DNA of 64,000 bases from Chitinimonas sp. BJYL2 (GTDB lineage: Bacteria; Pseudomonadota; Gammaproteobacteria; Burkholderiales; Chitinimonadaceae). The notes below the pieces were generated by a model. It had not been told where the DNA came from. It searched no databases and saw only the letters and a list, made by a program, of their open reading frames with translations. A program made the position numbers and the translations under genes. Below, piece by piece: positions 43,175-53,500 of the stretch. Each line of letters starts with the position of its first letter. Positions within the stretch are counted from its first letter, which is position 1. The stretch lies in contig NZ_JANZKW010000001.1 of the NCBI RefSeq assembly GCF_027257935.1, positions 682,001 to 746,000 of the forward strand. The letters are read 5' to 3'.

Positions 43175-44530
43175 ATGAGTACCGATCAGCGCACGACCCT
43201 GCCCCAGGCCCAGCAATGGCTGCAAGACCACGACATCCACTACGTGATGGCGCAGTTTGTCGATATCCACGGCGCGGCCAAGACCAAGATCGTGCCGGCA
43301 CGGCATCTGGACCTGATCACCCACACCGGTGCGGGCTTTTCGGGTTACGCGATCTGGGGCACGGGCATTGCCCGCAACGGTGGCGACTTCTACGCGCGCG
43401 CTGATCTGAGCACCCTGCTGCCCGTGCCCTGGCTGCCTGGCTATGCGCGTGTGGTGGGCGATGGCCATGTGCACGGCAAGCCGCATCCGCTGTGCCCGCG
43501 CGTGCTGCTCAAGACCCAGATTGCCCGCTTGGCCGAGCACGGCTGGACGCTCAATACCGGCGTGGAGCCCGAGTTCATCCTGCTCAAGCGCGATGGCAAG
43601 GGTGACTACAAGCCGGCCGATGAATTCGACGTGCTCGACAAAGCCAGTTACGACTACAAGGCCCTGAGCCGCGAGCAGAACCTCTCGTTCCTGGAGCATG
43701 TGACCGAGGCGATGGAGATTGCTGGGGCCGATGTCTACCAGATCGACCACGAAGACGCGCCGGGCCAGTACGAAATCAACTATGTGTACAGCGACGCGCT
43801 GACCAGTGCCGACCGCTACATCTGGTTCAAGATGGCGGCTAGCCACGCTGCCGAGCAACTGGGCATGCTGTGCAGCTTCATGCCCAAGCCGTTTGCCGAC
43901 CGCGCGGGTTCGGGCCTGCACTTCCATGCCTCGATTGCCGATGCCGAGGGCCGTAATCTGTTCGAGGACAAAGCCGACCCCAATGGCTACGAGCTGAGCC
44001 AGCTTGGCTATCACTTCCTCGCCGGCCTGCTGCACCACGCGCCCGCGCTGACGGCGCTGTGTGCGCCCACCGTGAACAGCTACAAGCGTCTGGTGGTGGG
44101 CAACTCGCTCTCAGGTGCGACCTGGGCACCGGCCTACATCGCCTACGGTAATAATCGCACCGTGCTGGGCCGCTGCCCCGGCGGGCGGATTGAATGGCGC
44201 CTGGCTGATGCCGGTGCCAACCCCTACTTGGTCACAGCCGCGCTGATCGCCGCGGGCCTGGATGGCATTGCGCGCAAGCTCGATCCGGGTACCCGCGTGG
44301 ATGACGATCTGTACGAATACACGCCCGCCATGCTGGCCGAGGCCGGTATCTCTTACGTGCCGCAGCATCTGGGCGAAGCCGTGGATGCGCTTGAAGCCAA
44401 CAAGGTACTGACTCAGGCGCTAGGCAAGGAATTCGTGGACGAGTTCGTTCGTCTCAAGCGCATGGAGTGGGTGGAGTATCAGCGCCATGTCTCCGATTGG
44501 GAGCGTAAGCGCTACGCAGACTTCTTCTGA
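43175..44530 (+). CDS. glnT: Type III glutamine synthetase-like (GlnT) enzyme
   Basis: A 451-aa GS-fold enzyme: [20 protein letters not shown] at the start, the metal site [12 protein letters not shown] and [29 protein letters not shown] and [20 protein letters not shown] near the ATP/glutamate site. Such proteins are usually annotated as type III glutamate-ammonia ligase and include gamma-glutamyl-methylamide synthetases, so the amine substrate is not certain. No GlnB/GlnD or methylglutamate genes are adjacent. Its last 19 nt overlap the convergent ohrR. Confidence 0.88.
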   Translation: MSTDQRTTLPQAQQWLQDHDIHYVMAQFVDIHGAAKTKIVPARHLDLITHTGAGFSGYAIWGTGIARNGGDFYARADLSTLLPVPWLPGYARVVGDGHVHGKPHPLCPRVLLKTQIARLAEHGWTLNTGVEPEFILLKRDGKGDYKPADEFDVLDKASYDYKALSREQNLSFLEHVTEAMEIAGADVYQIDHEDAPGQYEINYVYSDALTSADRYIWFKMAASHAAEQLGMLCSFMPKPFADRAGSGLHFHASIADAEGRNLFEDKADPNGYELSQLGYHFLAGLLHHAPALTALCAPTVNSYKRLVVGNSLSGATWAPAYIAYGNNRTVLGRCPGGRIEWRLADAGANPYLVTAALIAAGLDGIARKLDPGTRVDDDLYEYTPAMLAEAGISYVPQHLGEAVDALEANKVLTQALGKEFVDEFVRLKRMEWVEYQRHVSDWERKRYADFF

Positions 44531-44997
44531 TCCCCGGCTGTAGTGCAGGCGCTGGCATCAGCACAGCCATCGCTCTGCGCCAGCAACTTGTCCAGCAAGC
44601 CACGCAGCGCCACGATTTCGTCTACCGGCATCCCCAGCGCCTGGGCCAAGCCTTGCGGCACGCCCAGCGCGCTGGCCTGCAGTGCCCGACCCGTATCGGT
44701 CAGCATCAAACGCACTTCGCGCTGGTTTTCCGCGCGGCGTTCGCGGCGGATATGACCGGCCTGCTCCAGGCGCTTGAGCAGCGGCGTCAACGTGCCCGAG
44801 TCCAGCCGCAGGCGCTCGCCTACCTCCTTCACCAGCAGGCCGTCCTCCTCCCATAGCACCAGCATGACCAGATACTGCGGGTAGGTCAGGCCCAGCGGTG
44901 CCAGCAGGGGTTGATAGCACTGCGTCACCGTACGCGAGGCGGCGTACAGGCGGAAACACAGTTGGGCATCAAGGCGTAGCCAGTCTTCGGGTTTCAT
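44512..44997 (-). CDS. ohrR: OhrR-type MarR-family redox repressor
   Basis: A 161-aa MarR-fold protein. The sensing Cys is at residue 14 ([14 protein letters not shown]), and Tyr residues in QYLVMLVL and the wing [20 protein letters not shown] match OhrR. OhrR represses ohr until organic hydroperoxides oxidise that Cys. It is 61 nt after ohr on the same strand, with a hairpin between the two genes. The 3' end overlaps the convergent glnT-like gene by 19 nt. Confidence 0.92.
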   Translation of the reverse strand: MKPEDWLRLDAQLCFRLYAASRTVTQCYQPLLAPLGLTYPQYLVMLVLWEEDGLLVKEVGERLRLDSGTLTPLLKRLEQAGHIRRERRAENQREVRLMLTDTGRALQASALGVPQGLAQALGMPVDEIVALRGLLDKLLAQSDGCADASACTTAGDQKKSA

Positions 44998-45010
44998 GAT
45001 GTTCTCAATG

Positions 45011-45040
45011 GCAAAACGCGGCTTTCCGGCCGCGTTTTGC
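45011..45040 (-). terminator. Hairpin between ohr and ohrR
   Basis: A 12-bp perfect stem, GCAAAACGCGGC / GCCGCGTTTTGC, with a 6-nt loop, the T-rich arm following the GC core on the minus strand. It could terminate the ohr message or lower read-through into ohrR. Confidence 0.75.
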
Positions 45041-45058
45041 ATTCTACCGTTGCGCCGT

Positions 45059-45484
45059 TCAGGCGAGGCTGACCTTCACATCCACATTGCCGCGTGTGGC
45101 ATGCGAATAGGGGCAAACGTCGCGGTGTGCCACTTCCACCAACTGTGCAGCCACGGCGGGGTCGATACCCGGCAGCGACACGGCCAGTTCAGCGGTCAGG
45201 CCGAAGCCGCCTGCTGCTCGCGGACCCACGCCCACCTTGGCCGTCACCGACGATTGCTCGATCTTCACGCCCTGCTGGCGGGCCACAAAGCGCACGGCGC
45301 TTTCAAAACACGCGGCATAGCCCGCGGCAAACAGCTGCTCGGGGTTGGTAGCTGCACCGCCAGGGCCGCCCATTTCGCGCGGCAGGGCCAGCTTGGCTTG
45401 CAGTACGCCGTCGGACGATGCGATCTGGCCTTCGCGGCCGCCGGTGGCTGTGGCTTGAGCGGTGTAGAGCACTTGGACGGACAT
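45059..45484 (-). CDS. ohr: Organic hydroperoxide resistance protein Ohr
   Basis: A 141-aa OsmC/Ohr-family thiol peroxidase. The two catalytic cysteines are Cys59 (GYAACFES) and Cys124 (DVCPYSHATRG), with Arg37 also present in LALPREMGG. It reduces organic and fatty-acid hydroperoxides using lipoylated proteins. It is directly upstream of ohrR, and the region before its ATG has an OhrR-like operator (45562-45587). The gene is likely induced by hydroperoxides. Confidence 0.95.
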   Translation of the reverse strand: MSVQVLYTAQATATGGREGQIASSDGVLQAKLALPREMGGPGGAATNPEQLFAAGYAACFESAVRFVARQQGVKIEQSSVTAKVGVGPRAAGGFGLTAELAVSLPGIDPAVAAQLVEVAHRDVCPYSHATRGNVDVKVSLA

Positions 45485-45561
45485 GATGATTTCCTTTGCG
45501 TGGGATGCCTGGGCATCGGGTTATCGGGTCGGTCATCGACCTGGCAGGACGAAACTTATCC

Positions 45562-45587
45562 AACAAATACTTTGTGTACAATTTGTT
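45562..45587. promoter_or_regulatory. Candidate OhrR operator upstream of ohr
   Basis: AACAAAT and ATTTGTT are 12 nt apart in an AT-rich dyad. The minus strand reads CAAATTGTAC, matching one half of the known OhrR box TACAATT-n-AATTGTA. It is about 78 nt before the ohr ATG, where it could overlap the promoter. Pattern match only. Confidence 0.55.
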
Positions 45588-45715
45588 TGTTTCTATCGGC
45601 CTGATAGTCCGCCGGTTCATGACCTCTTTCGCCCCGAAAGGGTTCAGCATGGATTCAGCCATCAGCCCGCACGATGCGCCCATCTGCAGCATGGGCTGCA
45701 TAGCCGGAGGGCGAG

Positions 45716-46162
45716 ATGATGAAAACCGTAAAGTATTTGCTGGCCAGTCTGATGCTGGGTCTGGGTATCACCGTCGTACACGCCGACAACAGCCGCGTGG
45801 TTGTAGGCGGCACGCTCGGCGGCGCCGCAGGCGCGGCACTGGGGTATCACCTCGACGGGCGTGACGGGGCCATTGTAGGTGCCGCACTGGGCGGTGCTTT
45901 GGGTGCGGCGGCTGCGTATCAGCGCCCGGTGCATTACGCCAGTCACGAGTACGTGGTCGAGCGGCCCCGTTACCGTCACCCGCCGCAACGTGTGATCTAT
46001 GTGCCGGCACCGCCACCACGCGTGGTCTACGTGGATCGCTATGTGTATCGCGATGACCGCCATCGCGGCCATCGTCACCACAAGCACTGGAAGCATGATC
46101 GCTACGACCGCCATGACCGGCATGATCGCCACGACCGTGACGACTACCGCCGCTGGGACTGA
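45716..46162 (+). CDS. Glycine-zipper periplasmic protein with His-rich tail
   Basis: A 148-aa protein; GGAGGGCGAG lies just before the ATG. Signal peptide to Ala23 (VVHA). A glycine-zipper segment follows (VVGGTLGGAAGAALGYHLDG, RDGAIVGAALGGALGAAA). The tail is full of His, Asp and Arg (HRGHRHHKHWKHDRYDRHDR), a possible metal-binding or polyampholyte end. A shorter paralogue with the same layout is at 58907-59224. Glycine-zipper proteins often sit in the outer membrane and respond to stress; the role here is unknown. Confidence 0.78.
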   Translation: MMKTVKYLLASLMLGLGITVVHADNSRVVVGGTLGGAAGAALGYHLDGRDGAIVGAALGGALGAAAAYQRPVHYASHEYVVERPRYRHPPQRVIYVPAPPPRVVYVDRYVYRDDRHRGHRHHKHWKHDRYDRHDRHDRHDRDDYRRWD

Positions 46163-46190
46163 TCGCCCCGCCACACGCTAGAATCGCGCC

Positions 46191-46223
46191 AGCCCCGCCC
46201 GCATCGGGCGGGGCTGTGTTTTT
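46191..46223 (+). terminator. Intrinsic terminator after the glycine-zipper gene
   Basis: An 11-bp stem, AGCCCCGCCCG / CGGGCGGGGCT, with a 3-nt loop is followed by GTGTTTTT (five T). Strong GC stem and T-run fit rho-independent termination. It lies 28 nt after the stop and before rsuA. Confidence 0.9.
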
Positions 46224-46235
46224 CCGGACTCGTGC

Positions 46236-46970
46236 GTGAACAAACCCCTTCCACTCGAACGTCTGTTGCAATCGCAGGGCTTTGGCAGCCGCAAGGCGGC
46301 GCGCGCGCTCGTCCAGCAGGCGCGGGTCGCCGTCAATGGCGTCACCGCTTGCGATCCCGATGCCCGCATCTCACCAGAGGGCTGCGTACTGACGGTGGAT
46401 GGTGCCGACTGGCCCTGGCGCGCGCAGCTTTATCTGGCGCTGCATAAACCCGCCGGCGTGGAGTGCTCGCGCTCACCGCAGCACCATGTCTCGGTACTGA
46501 GCCTGCTGCCTGCGCATTTCATCGAACGCGGCGTACAGCCAGTGGGAAGACTCGATGCCGACACCACCGGCCTGCTGCTGCTCACCGACAACGGCGCGCT
46601 CAACCATACACTGGCCTCGCCCAGGCGCCATGTGCCCAAGACCTATGTGGTGACCACCAAACACGCCGTGGACGACGCACTCATCACCGCGCTGGCCTCG
46701 GGCGTGCTGCTGCACGACGAGACCGAGCCGCTGGCGGCCAGCGATGTGCGCCCGCTGGGTAGCCACACGCTGGAAATGACGATCAGCCAAGGCAAGTACC
46801 ATCAGGTCAAGCGCATGGTGGCGGCTGCCGGCAACCGCGTCGAGGCACTGCACCGTATCGCCATGGGTGCTGCCAGGTTAGGCGAAGGCGTGCTGGCCGA
46901 TCTGCCGGAAGGCAGTTGGCGCGAAATCCCGGAGGCGCAGCTGCGGACATGGGGCTGGCTGGGACACTGA
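46236..46970 (+). CDS. rsuA: 16S rRNA pseudouridine synthase RsuA-like
   Basis: A 244-aa protein from GTG 46236. An N-terminal S4 domain (LERLLQSQGFGSRKAARALV) is followed by the synthase domain with catalytic Asp in GRLDADTTGLLLL and the conserved SQGKYHQVKRMVAAAGN. RsuA modifies U516 of 16S rRNA; RluB/E/F-type enzymes share this layout, so the exact site is inferred. It follows a terminator and is likely transcribed from its own promoter. Confidence 0.9.
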   Translation: MNKPLPLERLLQSQGFGSRKAARALVQQARVAVNGVTACDPDARISPEGCVLTVDGADWPWRAQLYLALHKPAGVECSRSPQHHVSVLSLLPAHFIERGVQPVGRLDADTTGLLLLTDNGALNHTLASPRRHVPKTYVVTTKHAVDDALITALASGVLLHDETEPLAASDVRPLGSHTLEMTISQGKYHQVKRMVAAAGNRVEALHRIAMGAARLGEGVLADLPEGSWREIPEAQLRTWGWLGH

Positions 46971-47022
46971 GACGGCGATTGCAGCCTATGATCAGGGAAG
47001 ACCCCACTGAGCCCACGCTGCC

Positions 47023-47406
47023 ATGAATCTTGAAAAAGTCATCTTCGCTTTCTTCATCCTCCTCGCCTTCACGCTGAACTTCGGCTTCTTCATCGGCGAT
47101 ATCGATGTGCCGCACCAGCACGATGTTTACGAGCTATTCGCCGCTGTTGTGGTCAACCTGATCGCTACCGTGCTCAAGTTCGGTGATCGGACCCAGCTTG
47201 GCGCGCTGCATCTGGCCACCAGTCTGGTCGCGGATCTGCAGCTGCTCGCCGCTGCCTTTGTATGGGGCTACTGCCTCTATGTCACCGGCGTGGGCATGAC
47301 ACCTGGCGTGACGTCCAGCATCGTCTCGCTGTCAGGCGGCGCGCTGATGGCGAATCTGGTATCGGTCGTCTTGCTGATTGGCGAAACGCTGCAGATGCGC
47401 CGCTGA
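47023..47406 (+). CDS. DUF6394-type membrane protein
   Basis: A 127-aa protein with about four membrane helices (MNLEKVIFAFFILLAFTLNF, AAVVVNLIATVLKFGD, LQLLAAAFVWGYCLYVTG, LMANLVSVVLLIGETLQ) and a conserved DIDVPHQHDVYELFAA loop. It is followed by a two-RCK potassium channel gene on the same strand, a pairing I recall for this family, so it may help channel assembly or gating. That is inference. Confidence 0.75.
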   Translation: MNLEKVIFAFFILLAFTLNFGFFIGDIDVPHQHDVYELFAAVVVNLIATVLKFGDRTQLGALHLATSLVADLQLLAAAFVWGYCLYVTGVGMTPGVTSSIVSLSGGALMANLVSVVLLIGETLQMRR

Positions 47407-47611
47407 ACACGATCACCCAACAAACAGCCTGCGCGCTCAGCTGTGCGCGCGGGGAAACCGGACGCTAATCGTCATCAGCATCTCAACCGAACTTTGCTGA
47501 TTGATTCCACACCCCAACCCTCGAACGGTACACGCACAGGTTCTAGGCTCATTACACTCGCCAAGAACGCTGGCGGCGCCGCGAGGGAGCCAGTTGGAGC
47601 GTAGTTCATAC

Positions 47612-49345
47612 ATGCCCAACATCTTCTTCCTCGTCCTGCGGCGCATGCGAGCGCCGCTGATAACGCTGATCCTGATCTATGCCATCTCGGTGATCGGGCT
47701 AGTGCTGATACCGGGCATCGACAGCAACGGCCAGCCGTACCGCATGGACTTCTTCCATGCGTTCTACTTTGTCAGCTATACCGCCACCACCATCGGCTTT
47801 GGCGAGGTGCCGTTCCCGTTCACCTATGGTCAGCGCCTGTGGGTGGTGGTTTGCATCTATCTGTCGGTGATCGGCTGGGCGTATGGCTTGGGCACCTTGT
47901 TCTCGATCCTGCAGGACAAGCGCTTCCAGCAAGCCGTGCAGCTCGCGCGATTCAGCGCCAAAGTCAGGCACATGAGCGAGCCCTTCTATCTGCTCTGCGG
48001 TTACGGCCAGACCGGGCAGTTGCTGGCTGCCGTGCTGGCGCGGCGCGGGGTACGCTTTGTCGTCATTGACCAGCGCGAAGAAAAGCTTACCGAACTGGCC
48101 TTTGCCGATTACGCCTTCGATGTGCCCGGCTACGCCGGCCATGTCGGCAATCCCGAGCTGCTCAAAACTGCCGGCCTGCTGCACCCGCAGTGTCGGGGTG
48201 TGCTGGCACTGACCGGCGATGAGCAGGCCAACCTTTCCGTAGCCATCAGCGCCTATCTGTTGCGGCCGGCACTGGTCTCGATCTGCCGGGCCAAGACCCA
48301 TGCCGGCGCCGAAAACATGGCGAGCTTTGGTGCCAACCATGTGGTCAATATGTTCGATGCGGTGGGCGAGCGTTTCCGCATGGCCCTGCATGCACCGCAG
48401 ACCAGCCGGCTATGGACCGTGTTCTGCGCGTTTCAGGGCGAAGCGTTGCCGCCGCTGATCAAACCGCCACGCGGGCACTGGGTGGTGGTGGGTTTTGGCC
48501 GCTTTGGCCACGCCGTGCATGCGGCGCTGGCGACGGAGGGGTCCAGCGTAACGGTGATTGATCTGGCCCCGCCCGAAGACCTGCCCGATACCGCCTGCGT
48601 GGTGGGCCAGGGTGTGGATGCGGCCACTTTGCGGCAAGCCGGTCTGGACCATGCTGTGGGGCTGGTGGCGTGTACCGACAACGATGCCAACAATCTCTCG
48701 GCGATTGCCACGGCACGCCAGCTAAGACCCGACCTGTTTGTGGTTGCACGGCAGAACCTGACCATGAACCGCGCGCTGTTCGCCGCCATCCGGCCGGAAC
48801 TCAATGTGGTGCGCAGCGAAGTGGTGGCACAGGAGTGTTTGCGGGCCATGACCACGCCCACGCTGCTGCGTTTTCTGGAACTGATCCAGCAGCGCAGCGA
48901 GGTATGGGCCAGTGCGCTGCTGCGCGAGATCGACGATCTGGGCCAGGGCCAGGTGCCCGACAACTGGGTACTGGAAATCGATGCTAGCCGTCAGGGCGCC
49001 TTGCACGCCACGCTGATCGAGCCGGTTCCTGCACTGGAATTACGCCATCTGCTGCTGGACCCGGACAATCCGCGCCGGCAGCTGGCCTGCATGCCCGTGC
49101 TGCTGATCCAGCGGGATACCGAAATCCTGCTGCCGCCACCTGAAACGCCGTTGCATCTGGGGGCGCGCATCCTGTTCCTGGGTCAGCCCTCGGCACGCCG
49201 GGCGCAGCAGGCCACCATCAATCAGGCCCGCACCATCGACTATGTGCGCACCGGCATCGAACAGCCGAACAGCTGGCTATTCCAATGGCTGGCACGGCGC
49301 AGGCAACAAGCCGCGGCCGATCAGGCCTCGGACGGCAATACGTGA
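47612..49345 (+). CDS. Potassium channel protein with two RCK/TrkA-N domains
   Basis: A 577-aa protein. Two membrane helices flank a pore loop with the filter TATTIGFGEVPF (TxGFG, K+ selective). Then two Rossmann RCK domains (CGYGQTGQLLAAVLARRG and VGFGRFGHAVHAALATEG) and two C-terminal domains follow. ATG 47612 is preceded by TTGGAG 12 nt upstream. RCK domains gate such channels by NAD(H) or ions. Its 3' end overlaps the convergent S4 gene by 25 nt. Confidence 0.88.
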   Translation: MPNIFFLVLRRMRAPLITLILIYAISVIGLVLIPGIDSNGQPYRMDFFHAFYFVSYTATTIGFGEVPFPFTYGQRLWVVVCIYLSVIGWAYGLGTLFSILQDKRFQQAVQLARFSAKVRHMSEPFYLLCGYGQTGQLLAAVLARRGVRFVVIDQREEKLTELAFADYAFDVPGYAGHVGNPELLKTAGLLHPQCRGVLALTGDEQANLSVAISAYLLRPALVSICRAKTHAGAENMASFGANHVVNMFDAVGERFRMALHAPQTSRLWTVFCAFQGEALPPLIKPPRGHWVVVGFGRFGHAVHAALATEGSSVTVIDLAPPEDLPDTACVVGQGVDAATLRQAGLDHAVGLVACTDNDANNLSAIATARQLRPDLFVVARQNLTMNRALFAAIRPELNVVRSEVVAQECLRAMTTPTLLRFLELIQQRSEVWASALLREIDDLGQGQVPDNWVLEIDASRQGALHATLIEPVPALELRHLLLDPDNPRRQLACMPVLLIQRDTEILLPPPETPLHLGARILFLGQPSARRAQQATINQARTIDYVRTGIEQPNSWLFQWLARRRQQAAADQASDGNT

Positions 49346-49545
49346 ATCTCGTGATCCCAGATACGCACCACGCTGCCCGCATACAGCTTGCGGGTCTTGC
49401 GTAGCTCCTGCTCGCCATCCACCGTCACCAGCCCGTCGCCGACCAGCACTTTGGCTTGCCCCCCCGAATCGGCAATCGCGCAGAATTTGAGCAGATTGTG
49501 CAGTTCGATGAACTCACCGCGCAGCGGTACGTCGTGTCGGGTCAT
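49321..49545 (-). CDS. YbcJ-family S4 RNA-binding protein
   Basis: A 74-aa S4-domain protein: FIELHNLLKFCAIADSGGQA and LVTVDGEQELRKTRKLYAGS are typical of YbcJ, which binds RNA. Role in ribosome or tRNA metabolism is inferred. Its ATG overlaps the stop of the patatin gene by 4 nt, so the two are coupled; the 3' end overlaps the channel gene on the other strand. Confidence 0.88.
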   Translation of the reverse strand: MTRHDVPLRGEFIELHNLLKFCAIADSGGQAKVLVGDGLVTVDGEQELRKTRKLYAGSVVRIWDHEIHVLPSEA

Positions 49546-50468
49546 GGTGTGGCTCCTTCGCTGCGTTGTTTATCCTGCCAGCGTGCAATCGCGGCACGGA
49601 TGGCGGGCATGGCGGCCTGCGTGGCCTTCTCGCCTTCGAGTATGGCGGCGTGCTTCTGGTCGAAATCGGCCGGGCCGATCTTGCCCACGCGTGGGCGGAT
49701 CACCACCTCGGCACGTGCCAGCTCCAGCTCGCCCAGCTTCTGACCCATGATGGTGATGGCCTGGTTGACGATGGTCACAATGCCCGCATTGGGCTTGGCC
49801 GCCGTGGCCTTGGACGAAATATCCACCGCAATCACCAGTTCCGCACCCAGCTCACGCGCCGCATCCACCGGCACGGGGCTGACCACGCCGCCGTCCACAT
49901 AGCGCTTGCCGCTGATCAGCACGGGCTGGAACACACCGGGAATGCTGCACGAAGCGCGCACAGCCTGGCCGGTGTTGCCGCGGCGAAACACGAGGCGGTT
50001 ACCGGTATCGAGCTCAGTGGCCACAGCCGCAAACGGCTTGACCAGCTTGTCGATAGGCCGCTGCTTGACCAGCTCGTTGATGTAATCCTGCAGTTTCTCG
50101 CCCTTGACCAAGCCGCCGCTACCCAGACTCACATCACGGATACCCGCTTCATCGAGTGCGAACGATTGCTCCTGCAGGGTGAAGCCATTCATGCCGCTGG
50201 CGTACAAGGCGCCCACCACGCTGCCCGCGCTGGTGCCGGCCACAAACTCGGGCGCGAGACCTTGGGCTTCGAGCGCCTTGAGCACACCGATATGCGCAAA
50301 ACCCTTGGCTGCACCGCCGCCCAGCGCAATGCCGATGCGCGGCAGACGGATCGGCTTGGGCGCGGGTTGCGCTACCGGCACGGACGGCGCGACGGGTTCG
50401 GCTGGCGGCGGGCTGGCGCAGGCTGCCAGCAAGAGCGGCAGGGCCAGCAATAGGCGACGGCGTTGCAT
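49542..50468 (-). CDS. Patatin-like phospholipase lipoprotein
   Basis: A 308-aa protein with an N-terminal lipobox LLAAC at about residues 13-17. The patatin core has the oxyanion loop GGGAAKG, catalytic Ser in GTSAGS and the Asp in DGGVVSPVP, all present. It is probably a lipid acyl hydrolase anchored in the outer or inner membrane; the substrate is not known. It is coupled to the S4 gene downstream. Confidence 0.9.
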   Translation of the reverse strand: MQRRRLLLALPLLLAACASPPPAEPVAPSVPVAQPAPKPIRLPRIGIALGGGAAKGFAHIGVLKALEAQGLAPEFVAGTSAGSVVGALYASGMNGFTLQEQSFALDEAGIRDVSLGSGGLVKGEKLQDYINELVKQRPIDKLVKPFAAVATELDTGNRLVFRRGNTGQAVRASCSIPGVFQPVLISGKRYVDGGVVSPVPVDAARELGAELVIAVDISSKATAAKPNAGIVTIVNQAITIMGQKLGELELARAEVVIRPRVGKIGPADFDQKHAAILEGEKATQAAMPAIRAAIARWQDKQRSEGATP

Positions 50469-50575
50469 GGGTTCTTTCGTGTAGCGATTTCAACTGGGGC
50501 GCTATGGTAAGCGTGTCGCGGCCACAATGCTGCATCGGCGTGACGGTCGGCAAGTCTGTCCGGCTTCGCGGCGGT

Positions 50576-53500
50576 TCAGTGGAAGTCGCGGCTCTGCACG
50601 CTCAGGCTGCCCAGCCAGTCCGACCTATCGACTAGCCGACGTGCGATCAGGTGCAACACGCCATCCTGCTGCTGCACCATGCCGAACACCGCCATCAGCC
50701 TGGCACCCAGCAAGATGGTGCGTTGGCGCTCGACGATGCGGTTCCACATCACCACATTCACATTCCCGGTTTCGTCTTCCAGCGTCACGAACACCACACC
50801 ACTGGCCGTACCCGGCCGCTGCCGGCCCACTACCATGCCGCAGACCCACACGCCTTTGCGATCCGGGGACTGGGCCAGTTCGGCGGCGCTCAGGTAACGC
50901 TCATGGCGCAAGCGCTCACGCAGCAAGGCCAACGGATGACCGCGCAGGCTCAGACCCAGACGCTGGTAGTCGTGACGTATTTCTTCGCCGATCCGCGCTT
51001 GCGGCAGGGCCGGTAGTGGCGTCGCCACGTCCTGCACATCGGCCAGATCGCGCACGGTGCTCAAGCCACCGACCTGCCAGCGCGCCTGCCGGCGCGTGCC
51101 GCCAAAGCAGGCCAAGGCATCGGCGTCGGCCAGCAAACCCAGGGCGCGGCTATCGAGCGCCGCGCGGCGTTGCAGGTCCTGCGGGCCAGCATAGCTGCCT
51201 GCGCCACGCACCTCGGCAATCCGCTCGCCCACCGCCTGTGCCAAGCCACGCACCATGCGCAAACCCAGACGCACGGCGGGCTGCGCCCGACTGTGTCCCG
51301 CCACCGGGCGCGACTCGCCTTCGAGGCGGCAATCCCAGTGGCTGTGCTGCACATCGACCGGCAGGAACACGATGCCATGCCGCGCCGCATCCTGGATCAG
51401 CTGGTTGGGCGCGTAAAAGCCCATGGGCTGGCTGTTCAGGAGCGCGCAAGTAAACGCGGCCGGCTCATGGCACTTGAGCCAGGACGAGGCATAGGCCAGC
51501 AGCGCAAAGCTGGCCGAGTGCGACTCGGGAAAGCCGTATTCGGAAAAGCCCTCGATCTGCTTCCAGATGCGCTCGGCAAACTCGGGGGCGTAGCCGCGCT
51601 TGGCCATGCCGTCGAACAATTCATCGTGGAAGGTGCCCATCTTGCCACTGCGCTGCCAGGCCCCCATCGCGCGGCGCAACTGATCGGCCTTGCCCGGCGT
51701 AAAGCCGGCGGCGTACACGGCCAGCTGCATTACCTGCTCCTGGAATATCGGCACGCCGTACGTGCGTTGGAGCACGGCCTTGACCTTGTCGGCATCGATA
51801 CCGCCTTCGGGGTAGTCGATAGCTTCCTGACCATTACGCCGCCGTAGATACGGATGCACCATATCGCCCTGGATCGGACCGGGCCGCACGATGGCGACTT
51901 CGACGACCAGATCGTAAAAGCCGCGCGGTTTGAGCCGTGGCAGCATCGCCATCTGCGCACGCGACTCAATCTGGAAAACCCCCACGGTGTCGGCGCGGCA
52001 GATCATGTCGTAAGTGGCCGCGTCGTCACGCGGGATATCGGCGAGCGTCATCGGCTGGCCGCGCAGCTGCGTCACCATGTCCAGCGTGCGTTTGAGCGCG
52101 GTGAGCATGCCGAGTGCCAGTACATCGACCTTGAGCAGGCGCATGGCTTCGAGGTCGTCCTTGTCCCACTGGATCACCGTGCGGTCTTTCATACCGGCGT
52201 TTTCGATGGGTACCAGCCGGTGCAGCGGCCCGCGCGAGAACACAAAGCCGCCCACATGTTGCGACAAGTGGCGCGGAAAACCGCGCAGCGTGCCCGTCAG
52301 CAGGATCAACCACTGCACGGTGCGCGACGCAGGGTCAAAGCCCGCCTCCTGGAGCCGCTGCGGCAGATCGGCCGGTTTGTCCCACCAGGCCAGCGTGTTG
52401 CCGAGCCGGTCGAGCTGCTCCTCGTCAAAACCCAGCGCGCGGGCCACATCACGCAAAGCACTGCGCGAGCGATAACTGATGACCGTGGCTGCCAGCGCGG
52501 CACGATCACGGCCGTATTTGGCATACAGATACTGGATCACGATTTCGCGGCGCTGGTGCTCGAAATCCACATCGATATCGGGCGGCTCATTGCGCTCCAC
52601 CGAGATGAAGCGCTCGAACAGCATGCTGGCTTCACCCTCGGGTCTTACCTCCGTAATCCCCAGCGCGTAGCAAACCACCGAGTTGGCTGCCGAACCGCGG
52701 CCCTGGCACAGGATGTCCTGGCTGCGCGCAAAGCGGACCACGTCTTCGACGGTCAGAAAGAAGGCCGCATAGTGCAGCTCGGCGATGACGCTCAGTTCAT
52801 GCTCCAGCTGCGTACGTACAGCGGTGGAGACACCCAGCGGAAAGCGTCGCTGCAGACCGGCTTCCGCGAGCGCGCGCAGATGGCTGTCCGGCGTGGTGCC
52901 GTCGGGCACCAGCTCCTCGGGGTATTCGTAGCGCAGGCTGTCGAGATCAAAGTGGCAGCGATCCGCAATGCGTAGGGTCTCGGCCAGCATCTCGGACGGA
53001 TAGAGCTGGCCCAGCGTGAGCCGGCTGCGCAGATGGCGTTCGCCATTGGGGAACAGCGCGTAGCCGCACTCGGCAACCGGCTTGCCGCTGCGCACGGCCA
53101 CCAGCATGTCCTGCAAGGCGCGGCGAGAACGCACGTGCATGTGCACGTCACCCGTTGCCACACAGGGCAAACCTGCTTGCGCCGCCAGTGCTTGCAGGCG
53201 GGCGAGCTTTTGTCTGTCGTCGCCTTCCTGCAGCAAGCTCACCGCCAGCCAGGCCCGGTCACCGAACTGCTGGCCAAGCCAGTGTGCATCGGCCATATCC
53301 TGCGAGCCAGGCTGCGAGGGCGGCACCCATAGCGCCAGCAAGTTGGCAGACAGCGCCGCCACATCGGCACGCGCCAAAGCGTAGCTGCCTTTGTGGGCGC
53401 GACGGCGACCCAGCGTGATCAGCTCGCACAGATCGCCATAGGCTTCGCGGTCCGGTGCCAGCAACACCAGATGCAAACCGTCATCGAGGTGAAATTCGCT

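Noticed and set aside
42791-44038. 415-aa minus-strand frame opposite the glutamine synthetase-like gene
   Set aside because: Antisense shadow of the GS coding region in GC-rich DNA, no ribosome site or recognisable domain.
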